Source: Anaerolineae bacterium (GTDB lineage: Bacteria; Chloroflexota; Anaerolineae; JAFGEY01). From it: a stretch of DNA of 13,007 nt. A model generated the notes under the pieces. The model had not been told where the DNA came from, searched no databases, and saw only the letters and a list, made by a program, of their open reading frames with translations. Shown here one piece after another: positions 1 through 6,948 of the stretch. Numbering within the stretch: the stretch's first letter is position 1; every line of letters starts with the position of its first letter. The stretch lies in NCBI GenBank assembly GCA_016931365.1, contig JAFGEY010000363.1, forward strand, positions 1 through 13,007, read 5' to 3'. The position numbers were made by a program, and so were the translations under genes.

Positions 1-705
1 CACGTGGCGCGCATCGGCGCGGTGTTCGGCCAGCGCACGACACTGTGGTGGGACCTGCCGGTGATCGAGTCATTCGACCTGCTGCGCTACATCTATCAGA
101 TTCCGGCGCAAGAATACCGGCGGAATCTGGACGAATTTCGCCAACTGCTCGATCTCGATCCCTTTCTCGATACGCCGGTGCGCGCACTTTCGCTGGGCCA
201 GCGCATGCGCGCCGACATTTGCGCGGCGCTGATGCACGACCCGCCGCTGCTCTTTCTCGACGAGCCAACCATCGGCCTGGACGTGGTGGCCAAAGCGCGC
301 ATCCGGCAGTTTATCTTGCACATCAACCACGAGCGCGACACCACGGTGATTTTGACCACGCACGACCTGTCGGATGTGGAAAAGCTGTGCGAGCGGGTGA
401 TGATCATCGACCGCGGCCGGCTGCTCTATGACGGAAAACTGGAGACGCTGCGCGACCGCTTTGGCGGCAAGCGCGAGCTGGTCGTCGATCTGAGCAACGG
501 GTACGAGACGGTCGATGTGGAGGGAGCGACAGTGGTCGCGCGCGAGGGAGCACGGGTGACCTACCAGTTTGAGCGGGGCGACATCACCGCTTCCGAGCTG
601 ATCGGCCGGCTGTCGGCGCGCTACCGCATCGTCGATCTACAGGTGCGCGAGCCAGACATCGAAACGACGGTGCGGCGCATTTATGAGGAACAACTGTTAG
701 CATAA
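1..705 (+). CDS. ABC-2-type exporter ATP-binding protein (5'-truncated by window)
   Basis: This is the nucleotide-binding subunit of an ABC exporter, which would hydrolyse ATP at the inner membrane face for permeases not in this window. Counting codons from base 1, the visible 234 residues contain the Q-loop region (VFGQ, 8-11), the ABC signature LSLGQ (63-67), Walker B with its glutamate (LLFLDEP, 83-89), the D-loop (GLD, 92-94) and the switch histidine (H121), then a roughly 100-residue accessory C-terminus. Walker A is missing, so the true start lies upstream and the GTG at base 4 is not a real start. The GQRTTLWWDLP stretch after the Q-loop resembles the uncharacterised exporter ATPases of COG4586, which pair with two ABC-2 permeases; this is family memory, not a search. 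The next gene is convergent, so any permease partners should be upstream. The ABC ATPase call is certain; the subfamily is probable. Confidence 0.93.
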   Translation, partial: HVARIGAVFGQRTTLWWDLPVIESFDLLRYIYQIPAQEYRRNLDEFRQLLDLDPFLDTPVRALSLGQRMRADICAALMHDPPLLFLDEPTIGLDVVAKARIRQFILHINHERDTTVILTTHDLSDVEKLCERVMIIDRGRLLYDGKLETLRDRFGGKRELVVDLSNGYETVDVEGATVVAREGARVTYQFERGDITASELIGRLSARYRIVDLQVREPDIETTVRRIYEEQLLA

Positions 706-716
706 CGGCCTATCGA

Positions 717-749
717 CCGCCGACCATCGATAATGTTTCTGGTCGGCGG
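717..749. terminator. Hairpin between convergent genes (possible bidirectional terminator)
   Basis: A perfect 10-bp inverted repeat (CCGCCGACCA at 717-726, TGGTCGGCGG at 740-749) with a 13-nt loop sits between the stop codons of two convergent genes (705 and 770). Neither strand has a T-run after the stem, so it is not a classical intrinsic terminator. It may protect 3' ends or aid termination in both directions. Confidence 0.45.
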
Positions 750-769
750 CTAGTGGGTGGAAAGCGAAC

Positions 770-2020
770 TTATTTGTACTTGGATTCCCGCTGCGCCAGG
801 GTCATCGCTTCCTGCGCCGTCGCACGGCCATTGATAATCGAATCGACGGCCTGCTGGTAGAGACGCAGCGCATCGTACAAATCGTACAACTGGGGCGACA
901 TAAAGACAATATGTTCAGCCGAGATGTGCGCCGTCGCGGCGACATCCTTGCCCAGTTGATCTTCCAGGTCCTTTGATTCGAGCAAAGACCGGCGCACCGG
1001 CACGCCATCCTGAGGAATCTGGCGGGTCAGAAAAGAAACCCAGGCCCAGCAGGCGTCGGGATACTCGGCCTCAGTCGAGATCGCGTATCCGGTGACATAG
1101 CCCAGCGTCGCCGACTGCACGCCCTTGGGCAGCGGAGCCATCCCCCAATCAATGGTCCAGTCATCCTTCTGAAACCAGCGCCCCTGTTCGGAGAACATGC
1201 CTGTCCACATCCCCAGCCGCCCACGCTCCAGGCCAAGCTGGACATATCCGCCGATGCCATAGGCCGCACGCGCTTGTTGTGGCGTGGGTACGGCATTGAA
1301 CTCGTACATCAGCTTGGCATACCAGTCCAATGCTTCGATCGTCTTGGGCGCGTCAAAAGTGGTGCGCGTGGGCTTGAGCATATCGTCAAAAATCGTCCCG
1401 CCGTTCTGATAGATCGCCGCCAGCGCGTCGTTCAGTTCGAAATCAGGCGCATAACCATAGATCCCAGCGTCGGGATCGTACATCGCCTTGGTCGTTTGAA
1501 AAAAATCATCCCAGGTCCACTCGGCCTGTGGATACGCAACACCGTAACGGTCGAGCAGCGCGCGGTCGTAATACATCACCATCATATCCAACGCATAGGG
1601 CACTGCCCACAACTTGGTCTGCCCTTCTTCTTCCAGGTCGACTGTGAACAGGTCCAGCGTGTCGGGGTAAAAATCATCGCGATTGAACTTTTCATCTACC
1701 GTGATATATGGGGCCAGGTCGAGCACGTCCACCTCTTCGCGCATAAAACGCCAGGCAAAGGGCACGATGGCAAATACATCGGCGTCGGCGAAACCAAACT
1801 GCTGCGAACGAACAAACTCGACCGTAATGTGACGATTCTCTTTTTGAAAGGCCGGCAGCAACGACTCGAAATAGAGTTGCTGTCCCTCGGTAGCGACCAT
1901 ACTGATCGTCACCGGCTCAGGCGTGGGTGTGATCTGCACACAACCACTGACGACTGCCACAACAAAAAGCGCACTCGCAAGTCCGAATCTCCATACAAAA
2001 CGATCTCGTTGATGCATCAT
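770..2020 (-). CDS. Extracellular solute-binding lipoprotein, sugar ABC (family 1) type
   Basis: This is a 416-residue predicted substrate-binding lipoprotein of an ABC importer, anchored outside the cytoplasmic membrane, where it would capture a sugar or similar solute. The chosen ATG (2020) is preceded by GGAGG eight bases upstream; the frame stays open to 2143, but that extension lacks a ribosome site and would bury the signal peptide. A second ATG follows directly at 2017. The signal peptide is short and basic, then hydrophobic, with a VSGC lipobox (C27) and a short Thr/Pro linker. The mature part starts with a family-like strand and helix (VTISMVATEGQQ, then LLPAFQKENRHITVEFV) and has aromatic-rich segments (YPQAEWTWDDFF, WTGMFSEQGRW) typical of sugar-binding proteins. 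No permease or ATPase for uptake lies next to it, and the ATPase at the window start is an exporter type, so it is an orphan or serves a distant permease. The ligand cannot be told. Confidence 0.88.
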   Translation of the reverse strand: MMHQRDRFVWRFGLASALFVVAVVSGCVQITPTPEPVTISMVATEGQQLYFESLLPAFQKENRHITVEFVRSQQFGFADADVFAIVPFAWRFMREEVDVLDLAPYITVDEKFNRDDFYPDTLDLFTVDLEEEGQTKLWAVPYALDMMVMYYDRALLDRYGVAYPQAEWTWDDFFQTTKAMYDPDAGIYGYAPDFELNDALAAIYQNGGTIFDDMLKPTRTTFDAPKTIEALDWYAKLMYEFNAVPTPQQARAAYGIGGYVQLGLERGRLGMWTGMFSEQGRWFQKDDWTIDWGMAPLPKGVQSATLGYVTGYAISTEAEYPDACWAWVSFLTRQIPQDGVPVRRSLLESKDLEDQLGKDVAATAHISAEHIVFMSPQLYDLYDALRLYQQAVDSIINGRATAQEAMTLAQRESKYK

Positions 2021-2074
2021 AACCCTTTCCTCCGGCCTAGATTCTGACCCATTGCCACATATACGAGAGCCAGA

Positions 2075-2103
2075 ATTGTAGCACAAAGTGAGTTTATATT
2101 CAA
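2075..2103 (-). promoter_or_regulatory. Sigma70-type promoter of the solute-binding lipoprotein
   Basis: On the minus strand, TTGAAT (2103-2098) and TACAAT (2080-2075) are separated by exactly 17 bases. Transcription would start near 2068, giving a leader of about 48 bases before the ATG at 2020. The -35 box lies two bases from the -35 box of the divergent promoter. Confidence 0.65.
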
Positions 2104-2105
2104 CA

Positions 2106-2134
2106 TTGTCAACAAACGTGGTCGATGCTATAAT
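2106..2134 (+). promoter_or_regulatory. Sigma70-type promoter of the cyclotransferase-MFS unit
   Basis: TTGTCA (2106-2111) and a perfect TATAAT (2129-2134) are separated by 17 bases. The expected start near 2141 leaves a leader of about 28 bases to the ATG at 2169, with AAGGA at 2154-2158 as a ribosome site. The two -35 boxes of this divergent pair lie in a direct repeat TCAACA-N3-TCAACA (2100-2105, 2109-2114), a possible regulator site. Confidence 0.75.
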
Positions 2135-2168
2135 CGCGCACAATCTTGTTCACAAGGACGAACCTATT

Positions 2169-3110
2169 ATGCACACTCGCACTGGACATCTTTTCATCTT
2201 GTTGATTCTGCTCTTGCTCCTGCCATCCTGCACCCAACCGCCAGCGATCAATACCTTGATGCCGACATCAACACCCACCACCACACCGACGACAATTCCA
2301 ACGTCCGCACCCACACCGACGCCAACCATGCCGGTCTTTGACAGCCCACTGCCCGATCCATCCACATCGCCGCTGCCTGCCCCCACCGCCACACTTGAGG
2401 CCATGTCCCAGGCTCCCCAATACACCTACCGGGTGATCAACACCTACCCGCACGATCCCGACGCATTCACCCAGGGATTGGTTTATTTGGATGGATTGCT
2501 ATACGAAGGAACTGGACAGCACGGCGCATCGTCGTTGCGCCAGGTCGAGCTGAAGACAGGCCAGGTTTTGCAGCAACACAATCTGCCCGGTGAGCATTTT
2601 GGCGAAGGGATCGCCGTCCTGAACGGCAAAATCTATCAACTCACCTGGCAGTCGCACGTCGGTTTTGTATACGACCTGGCAAGCTTTGAACTGCTCGGTC
2701 AGTTTGCTTATCCCACCGAAGGCTGGGGACTGACTCACGACGGGCAGCGCCTGATTATGAGCGATGGCACCCCCACACTCTATTTCCTCGATCCTGTAAG
2801 CCTGGAACGCATCGGGCAAATCGCCGTGTACGATGGCGAAAATCCAGTTGCCCGGCTCAACGAACTGGAATATGTTAACGGCGAAATATGGGCTAACGTC
2901 TGGCAAACCGACCGGATCGCGCGCATCGATCCCAACTCTGGCCAGGTGCTTGGCTGGATTGACCTGACCGGCCTGCTCGCACCGGAGGATCGCCTCCAGC
3001 CGGTCGATGTGCTGAACGGCATCGCCTACGACGCCGCCGGGAACCGCATCCTGGTCACCGGCAAGTGGTGGCCCAAGTTGTTTGAAATCGAAATCCTGCC
3101 CCAGGAATAG
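2169..3110 (+). CDS. Glutaminyl-peptide cyclotransferase, lipoprotein form
   Basis: This 313-residue lipoprotein probably converts N-terminal glutamine of peptides or exported proteins to pyroglutamate, outside the cytoplasmic membrane. It fits the plant/bacterial-type glutaminyl cyclase family (a five-bladed propeller, Pfam Glu_cyclase_2), unrelated to the animal zinc enzyme. The start is the ATG at 2169, after AAGGA and 35 bases past the TATAAT box; the open frame back to 2088 runs across the promoter. A hydrophobic signal ends in an LPSC lipobox (C21), and residues 22-80 form a Thr/Pro-rich linker. The catalytic domain from about 85 shows family-like motifs: PHDPDAFTQGL (94-104), YEGTG (112-116), FGEGI (144-148), EGWGL (184-188) and SDGT (198-201), then LNELEYVNGEIWANVW and an RNRILVTGKWW-like end. 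The MFS gene starts 8 bases after its stop and is probably cotranscribed. Which proteins it modifies is unknown. Confidence 0.88.
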   Translation: MHTRTGHLFILLILLLLLPSCTQPPAINTLMPTSTPTTTPTTIPTSAPTPTPTMPVFDSPLPDPSTSPLPAPTATLEAMSQAPQYTYRVINTYPHDPDAFTQGLVYLDGLLYEGTGQHGASSLRQVELKTGQVLQQHNLPGEHFGEGIAVLNGKIYQLTWQSHVGFVYDLASFELLGQFAYPTEGWGLTHDGQRLIMSDGTPTLYFLDPVSLERIGQIAVYDGENPVARLNELEYVNGEIWANVWQTDRIARIDPNSGQVLGWIDLTGLLAPEDRLQPVDVLNGIAYDAAGNRILVTGKWWPKLFEIEILPQE

Positions 3111-3118
3111 CAACCAAG

Positions 3119-4327
3119 ATGACACAATCCACGTCGACCGAACCCAAATCACTGTGGCAGGCGCTCAGCCGGCCCATACTCACCCTGCTCGCGCTCCAGT
3201 TGATGGGCGGGATGCTGCTCTCGCCGCATTTTGCTTTTTTCTCGATATACCTCAAAGAGCTTGGTTATTCGACCATTTTAATCGCCAACATTGCCACCGC
3301 CAAACAGATCGCCGGGCTGATCGCCTCGCTGCTCGGCGGAACCTTGAGCGACTCGCTGGGCCGCAAGCGGACGCTGTTGCTGGGCAACGCCGGCTATTTG
3401 CTGGCCAGTTTTGTGTTTCTGCTCGATTCGCCCGCCGGGATCGGCATCTTGTGGACGGTCGGCGGGTTTGGGCTGGGCCTGCACACGCTTGGCGCGCAAA
3501 GCTACCTGATGGATGTGGCCGCGTCCGGCTTTCTCGGCCTGCTCTCGGCGCTGTTCAACTGGGGCTACACCCTCGGCGGCGCGATCAGCAGCCCGGTCGT
3601 CGGCCTGCTCCTCGACCGCGGCGGCTACAGCCTCCTGGCCTGGACGTTGATCGCCTTTACGCTGCTGACCCTGGCCGTCAACCAGTTTGCCTTGCCGCGC
3701 TCACCGATCGAAAACCGGGCCGCCACCCCCCGGCTGAAACACCTGTTTGGCTATGGCGACATCGCCACCCGCCCCCCGGTGTTGATGCTGGCCGCACTGC
3801 GCTTTTTGCCCACCCTGGCCTATGCGACGATGGTGCTGCTGGTGCCGCTGATGCTCGACGACGCCAAAGCCAGCAAAGCGGTGGTCGCCTGGTATGCCAC
3901 CGTCAGCTTGACGACCGCCTCACTCGCCCAGGCCGTTGTGGGGCGCGCTGCCGACCGCTGGGGGCCTAAACCGGCCACAGCGGCGACCTTTGCCGCGCTG
4001 ATCGCCAGCGCATTCGGCCTCGCGCTGTGGCCGTCGAGCCTGTGGGCCGTGTTCGCCCTGGGCACCAGCGGCTTGGCTGCGGCATGGGCGCTGTCGACGC
4101 TGCTGCCCAGCCTGGTTGCCGAGGCCACCGTCCCCCAGGAACGCGGCCGCGTGCTCGGTTTCATCCACCTATGGTGGAACCTGGCCATGATCACTGGCTC
4201 GCTGGCCGGCGGCGCGCTGGCCGAGATCGCCATCGGGCTGCCTTTCTGGATCGCCGGCGCGCTTAACCTCTTGTCGCTGCTCCTGTTGTTCGTCTTTTAT
4301 CGCCGCGTCGCGCGCACCCGTGCCTAA
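3119..4327 (+). CDS. Major facilitator superfamily transporter
   Basis: This 402-residue polytopic membrane protein is a probable secondary transporter of unknown substrate. It has the length and about 12 hydrophobic segments expected of the family. The cytoplasmic loop after segment 2 carries motif A (GGTLSDSLGRKR, residues 73-84, matching the G-x3-D-x2-G-R-K pattern), and a second-half echo appears as GRAADRWGPKPAT after segment 8. The halves are joined by a loop around residues 195-215 (PRSPIENRAATPRLK). The ATG at 3119 has only a weak, distant AGGA (3103-3106), which suits translational coupling to the cyclotransferase gene ending at 3110. GC content is higher than in that gene. No motif distinguishes a drug, sugar or metabolite role. 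The promoter of the metal uptake operon begins two bases after its stop codon. Confidence 0.9.
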   Translation: MTQSTSTEPKSLWQALSRPILTLLALQLMGGMLLSPHFAFFSIYLKELGYSTILIANIATAKQIAGLIASLLGGTLSDSLGRKRTLLLGNAGYLLASFVFLLDSPAGIGILWTVGGFGLGLHTLGAQSYLMDVAASGFLGLLSALFNWGYTLGGAISSPVVGLLLDRGGYSLLAWTLIAFTLLTLAVNQFALPRSPIENRAATPRLKHLFGYGDIATRPPVLMLAALRFLPTLAYATMVLLVPLMLDDAKASKAVVAWYATVSLTTASLAQAVVGRAADRWGPKPATAATFAALIASAFGLALWPSSLWAVFALGTSGLAAAWALSTLLPSLVAEATVPQERGRVLGFIHLWWNLAMITGSLAGGALAEIAIGLPFWIAGALNLLSLLLLFVFYRRVARTRA

Positions 4328-4328
4328 C

Positions 4329-4357
4329 TTGCCAGATTCAACCTTCCAGATTATAAT
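4329..4357 (+). promoter_or_regulatory. Sigma70-type promoter of the nickel/cobalt uptake operon
   Basis: TTGCCA (4329-4334) and a perfect TATAAT (4352-4357) are separated by 17 bases. Transcription would start near 4364, about 50 bases before cbiM. That leader is far too short for a cobalamin or NiCo riboswitch. The spacer and flanks hold a direct repeat CCAGATT (4332-4338, 4346-4352) of unknown meaning. Confidence 0.75.
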
Positions 4358-4366
4358 GTGTGCTTG

Positions 4367-4382
4367 TTGCAATCAATTGCAA
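4367..4382. promoter_or_regulatory. Palindromic operator, Nur-like TTGCAA-N4-TTGCAA
   Basis: A perfect 16-bp palindrome (TTGCAATCAATTGCAA) starts ten bases after the -10 box, over the predicted transcription start, where a bound repressor would block initiation. Fur-family proteins bind AT-rich inverted repeats of about this size. The Streptomyces nickel regulator Nur is known to use TTGCAA half-sites with a 5-base spacer; here the spacer is 4. The operon it controls ends with a Fur-family gene, the likely binder. A looser repeat CAATT-N7-AATTG (4386-4402) follows and could be a second, weak site. Confidence 0.68.
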
Positions 4383-4413
4383 TAACAATTCAACCACAAT
4401 TGGGGAGGCAAGC

Positions 4414-5064
4414 ATGCACATTCCGGACGGATTTCTGAACACGGCCACGAGCGTCGTGACCTGGGCCGCATCAACGGGCGGCGTGGCAGTGGCGGTGCGC
4501 CGGGTCAACAAGACGCTGACCGAGCGCCAGGTGCCGTTGATGGGCGTTTCGGCGGCGTTCATCTTTGCCGCGCAGATGATGAACTTCACCGTCGCTGGCG
4601 GCACATCGGGCCACCTGCTGGGCGGCGCGTTGGCGGCGATTTTGCTCGGCCCGTGGGCGGGCACGCTGGTGATTACCTGCGTGCTGGCCGTGCAGGCGCT
4701 ACTCTTTCAAGATGGCGGGCTGCTGGCCCTGGGCGCGAACATTTTCAACATGGCCCTGGTTGGAGTATGGTCGGGCTGGCTGGTCTACGCCGGCCTCAAG
4801 CGGCTGCTCGGCGAAAAAGGGTGGGCGGTGATTGCGCGCGGTTTCGTCGCCGGCTGGGTGTCAGTGGTGATCGCCTCGCTGCTGGCGGCGGTCGAACTGG
4901 GTCTGTCCGGCGCATCGCCATGGGGGGTAGTGCTCCCGGCGATGGGCGGCGTACACGCCCTGATCGGCATCGGCGAGGGGTTGATTACGGTGGCCGTGCT
5001 GGCCTTTGTGAACGCCACCCGCCCCGACCTGCTGGCGCTGCGCGCGTCGGCGACCGAAGCGTGA
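4414..5064 (+). CDS. cbiM: ECF nickel/cobalt transporter substrate-binding subunit CbiM/NikM
   Basis: This 216-residue integral membrane subunit binds Ni2+ or Co2+ and, with the N, Q and O subunits, forms an energy-coupling-factor importer. The start is fixed by the family's invariant N-terminus (MHIPDGFL) and by GGGGAGG (4402-4408) five bases upstream; an in-frame GTG at 4360 would add 18 residues, destroy the metal site and remove the operator from the leader. In NikM structures the metal is held by the N-terminal amine of Met1, His2 and His67; here His2 is present and a histidine falls exactly at 67 (GTSGHLLGG). Several hydrophobic segments follow, with a conserved-looking NxFNMAL-type stretch (ANIFNMALVG). 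The nickel or cobalt choice cannot be read from the protein; the Nur-like operator leans to nickel. It is first gene of a five-gene operon. Confidence 0.93.
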   Translation: MHIPDGFLNTATSVVTWAASTGGVAVAVRRVNKTLTERQVPLMGVSAAFIFAAQMMNFTVAGGTSGHLLGGALAAILLGPWAGTLVITCVLAVQALLFQDGGLLALGANIFNMALVGVWSGWLVYAGLKRLLGEKGWAVIARGFVAGWVSVVIASLLAAVELGLSGASPWGVVLPAMGGVHALIGIGEGLITVAVLAFVNATRPDLLALRASATEA

Positions 5065-5072
5065 GGTGAGAG

Positions 5073-5372
5073 ATGAACTGGTTGAAAAAGTATTGGTGGG
5101 TTGTCGGGCTGCTGATCGCCTTGATAGTGGCCCTGTTTTCGCCGCTGGCCTCGCCGCATCTCGACGGGCTGGAGCGCGTCGCCGAAGACAAGGGGTTTCT
5201 CGACCGGGCGCAGGACGCGCCGTATGAAATCATTCCCGATTACGCGTTCCCGGGCATCGCCAACACGAACGCTGCGACCATCGTCGCCGGGCTGGTCGGC
5301 ACGCTGTTGATGTTTGGCCTCGGCTACGGCCTGGCCTGGGCGCTGCGCCGTCGAGCCAAAGCGGCCGGATGA
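5073..5372 (+). CDS. PDGLE-domain protein, CbiN/NikN-like subunit
   Basis: This 99-residue membrane protein is the small auxiliary subunit of the metal ECF importer, needed in related systems for metal loading of the M subunit. It has two membrane segments (about 7-26 and 66-88). Between them an outward loop carries HLDGLERVAEDKGF, matching the DGLE core of the PDGLE domain often found beside or fused to CbiM/NikM. The ATG at 5073 has a good upstream purine tract (GAGGTGAG), 8 bases after the cbiM stop, and its stop overlaps the cbiQ start by four bases (ATGA), so translation is probably coupled. The role is inferred from domain and position. Sequence differs enough from enteric CbiN that a cbiN symbol is not given. 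Confidence 0.85.
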   Translation: MNWLKKYWWVVGLLIALIVALFSPLASPHLDGLERVAEDKGFLDRAQDAPYEIIPDYAFPGIANTNAATIVAGLVGTLLMFGLGYGLAWALRRRAKAAG

Positions 5373-6166
5373 CACTGCACCTGGCTCTGGAGCCCTATCA
5401 CGTCGCTGACAGCCTGATTCACCGGCTCGATGCCCGGCTCAAGCTATTGGCGACGCTGGCGTTTGTGTTGGCGGCGACCTGCCTGCCGCCGTCGGCGTGG
5501 ACGGCGCTGCTTGGGTTGTCCCTCATCGTGGCGACGCTGCTGATCGCCTCGCGCGTGCCGCCGTCGGTGGCGCTCAAGCGCTCGCTGATCGCACTGCCTT
5601 TTGCGAGCATGATTGCCCTGTCGATCCCGTTCACGCACGTCGGCCAAACACTGTGGAGCGCGCAGTTCGGGCGCTGGACGTTGGCGGTCACCGATCAGGG
5701 CCTGACCCTGTTTGCGTCGATCGTGATCAAAGCGTGGCTGTCGGTGCTGGTCAGTGGGCTACTGGTGGCAACCACGTCCTTTCCAACCCTGCTCCAGGCG
5801 ATGCAAGCCCTGCGTGTCCCACGCATCTTGATCACCATTATCTCGTTTATGTACCGCTACCTGTTTGTCCTGGTCGACGAAGCAACGCGCCTGCAAACGG
5901 CCCGCCAGGCGCGCTCGGCGGGCGGCGCGCGGGCGGGTGGCACAATGCTCTGGCGGATCAAGGTGCTGGGCGGGATGATCGGTTCGTTGTTCATTCGCAG
6001 TTATGAGCGCAGCGAACGCATCTATCAGGCGATGTTGTCGCGCGGTTATGATGGACAATGGCCCGCGCTGACCCAACCCGCGTGGCAGCCGCGGGATACC
6101 TGGGCCGGCGTTTTGATTTTTACATCTCTGGCTTGTATCGTTATACTTGGATATGTACCGGGTTGA
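5369..6166 (+). CDS. cbiQ: ECF transporter transmembrane (T) subunit CbiQ
   Basis: This 265-residue transmembrane coupling subunit links the metal-binding M/N subunits to the CbiO ATPase. The N-terminus has the family motif HRLDARLKLL (18-27), followed by hydrophobic segments. Two cytoplasmic coupling-helix motifs of the X-R-X kind are visible: ARS in ARQARSAGG (178-186) and SRG in the RSYERSERIYQAMLSRGYDG block (210-229), both typical of CbiQ/EcfT. The start overlaps the previous stop as ATGA. One hydrophobic segment closes the protein (about 245-262). The stop at 6166 is two bases before the cbiO start. Length matches the family. Confidence 0.93.
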   Translation: MTLHLALEPYHVADSLIHRLDARLKLLATLAFVLAATCLPPSAWTALLGLSLIVATLLIASRVPPSVALKRSLIALPFASMIALSIPFTHVGQTLWSAQFGRWTLAVTDQGLTLFASIVIKAWLSVLVSGLLVATTSFPTLLQAMQALRVPRILITIISFMYRYLFVLVDEATRLQTARQARSAGGARAGGTMLWRIKVLGGMIGSLFIRSYERSERIYQAMLSRGYDGQWPALTQPAWQPRDTWAGVLIFTSLACIVILGYVPG

Positions 6167-6168
6167 AT

Positions 6169-6930
6169 ATGTGTCCGATCATTGAAATTGAAAATCTCTG
6201 CTTTTCCTATCCCGATGGACGTCCGGCGCTGAACGGCATCGATCTGAACGTGAGGGCGGGTGAAAAGGTCGCCGTGGTCGGGCCGAACGGGGCGGGCAAA
6301 TCGACCTTATTTCTGCACCTCAACGGCATTTTGAGCGGTTCACCGTCGCATGGCGCAGGTCGCGTGTGCGTAGCGGGGATCGAGGTCAATGAGCGGACGG
6401 CGCGGAAGGTTCGTGCGCAAGTTGGCCTGGTCTTTCAAAACCCCGACGATCAACTCTTTTCGACCACCGTATTCGAGGATGTGGCTTTTGGCCCGCTGCA
6501 CATGGGCCTGCCCGCGGCCGATGTGCGGGTGCGGGTCGAGCGGGCCTTGTCGGCGGTGGCAATGCGCGGCTACGAAGCGCGAATGCCGCACCATCTCAGC
6601 CTGGGCGAGCGCAAGCGGATCGCCATCGCCACCGTCTTGTCGATGGAGCCGGATATCCTGGCCCTCGATGAGCCGTCGGCGGGGCTAGACCCGCGCGCGC
6701 GGCGCAGCCTGATCGCACTGCTGCGCTCGCTGCCGCAGACCATGCTCATCGCTACGCACGATATGCGCCTGGTGTGGGAGTTGTGCCCGCGCACGGTCGT
6801 GCTGGATGGCGGCCGCGTCGCCGCCGATGGCGCGACGAGCGAACTGCTCCGAGACGAGTCGTTGATGGAGCAACACGGGCTGGAGACGCCATTGGAAGCG
6901 GTCGCCCCGGCAATGATGGCGGTTTGCTGA
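6169..6930 (+). CDS. cbiO: ECF nickel/cobalt transporter ATP-binding subunit CbiO
   Basis: This 253-residue cytoplasmic ATPase powers the metal importer. The frame is open back to 6058, inside cbiQ, but the ATG at 6169, two bases after the cbiQ stop, gives the usual CbiO N-terminus (strand, then FSYPDG). All ABC elements are present: Walker A GPNGAGKST (38-46), Q-loop Q90 in the CbiO-like VFQNPDDQLF, signature LSLGE (143-147), Walker B ILALDEP (163-169), D-loop AGLD (171-174) and switch His197. The signature differs from the common LSGGQ; the exporter ATPase at the window start also has LSLG, so this is variation, not decay. The ribosome site is weak, consistent with coupling to cbiQ. As only one ATPase gene is present, it would act as a homodimer, as in other Cbi/Nik systems. 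Confidence 0.94.
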   Translation: MCPIIEIENLCFSYPDGRPALNGIDLNVRAGEKVAVVGPNGAGKSTLFLHLNGILSGSPSHGAGRVCVAGIEVNERTARKVRAQVGLVFQNPDDQLFSTTVFEDVAFGPLHMGLPAADVRVRVERALSAVAMRGYEARMPHHLSLGERKRIAIATVLSMEPDILALDEPSAGLDPRARRSLIALLRSLPQTMLIATHDMRLVWELCPRTVVLDGGRVAADGATSELLRDESLMEQHGLETPLEAVAPAMMAVC

Positions 6931-6948
6931 CGGACACAGGAGGCAACG

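Noticed and set aside
1274..2047. 257-codon plus-strand ORF antisense to the solute-binding protein
   Set aside because: The minus-strand frame has a signal peptide, lipobox and family pattern; this one has no recognisable features.
2145..2156. Palindrome CTTGT-TC-ACAAG in the cyclotransferase leader
   Set aside because: It is short, overlaps the ribosome site and could form only a weak 4-bp hairpin; without comparative data it is not claimed as an operator.
4360..4413. Upstream GTG start for cbiM adding 18 residues
   Set aside because: It would displace the N-terminal Met-His metal site and lies over the operator; GGGGAGG supports the ATG at 4414.
4328..4413. Cobalamin or NiCo riboswitch in the cbiM leader
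   Set aside because: The leader is only about 50 bases after the predicted start, too short for either, and no B12-box-like sequence is present.
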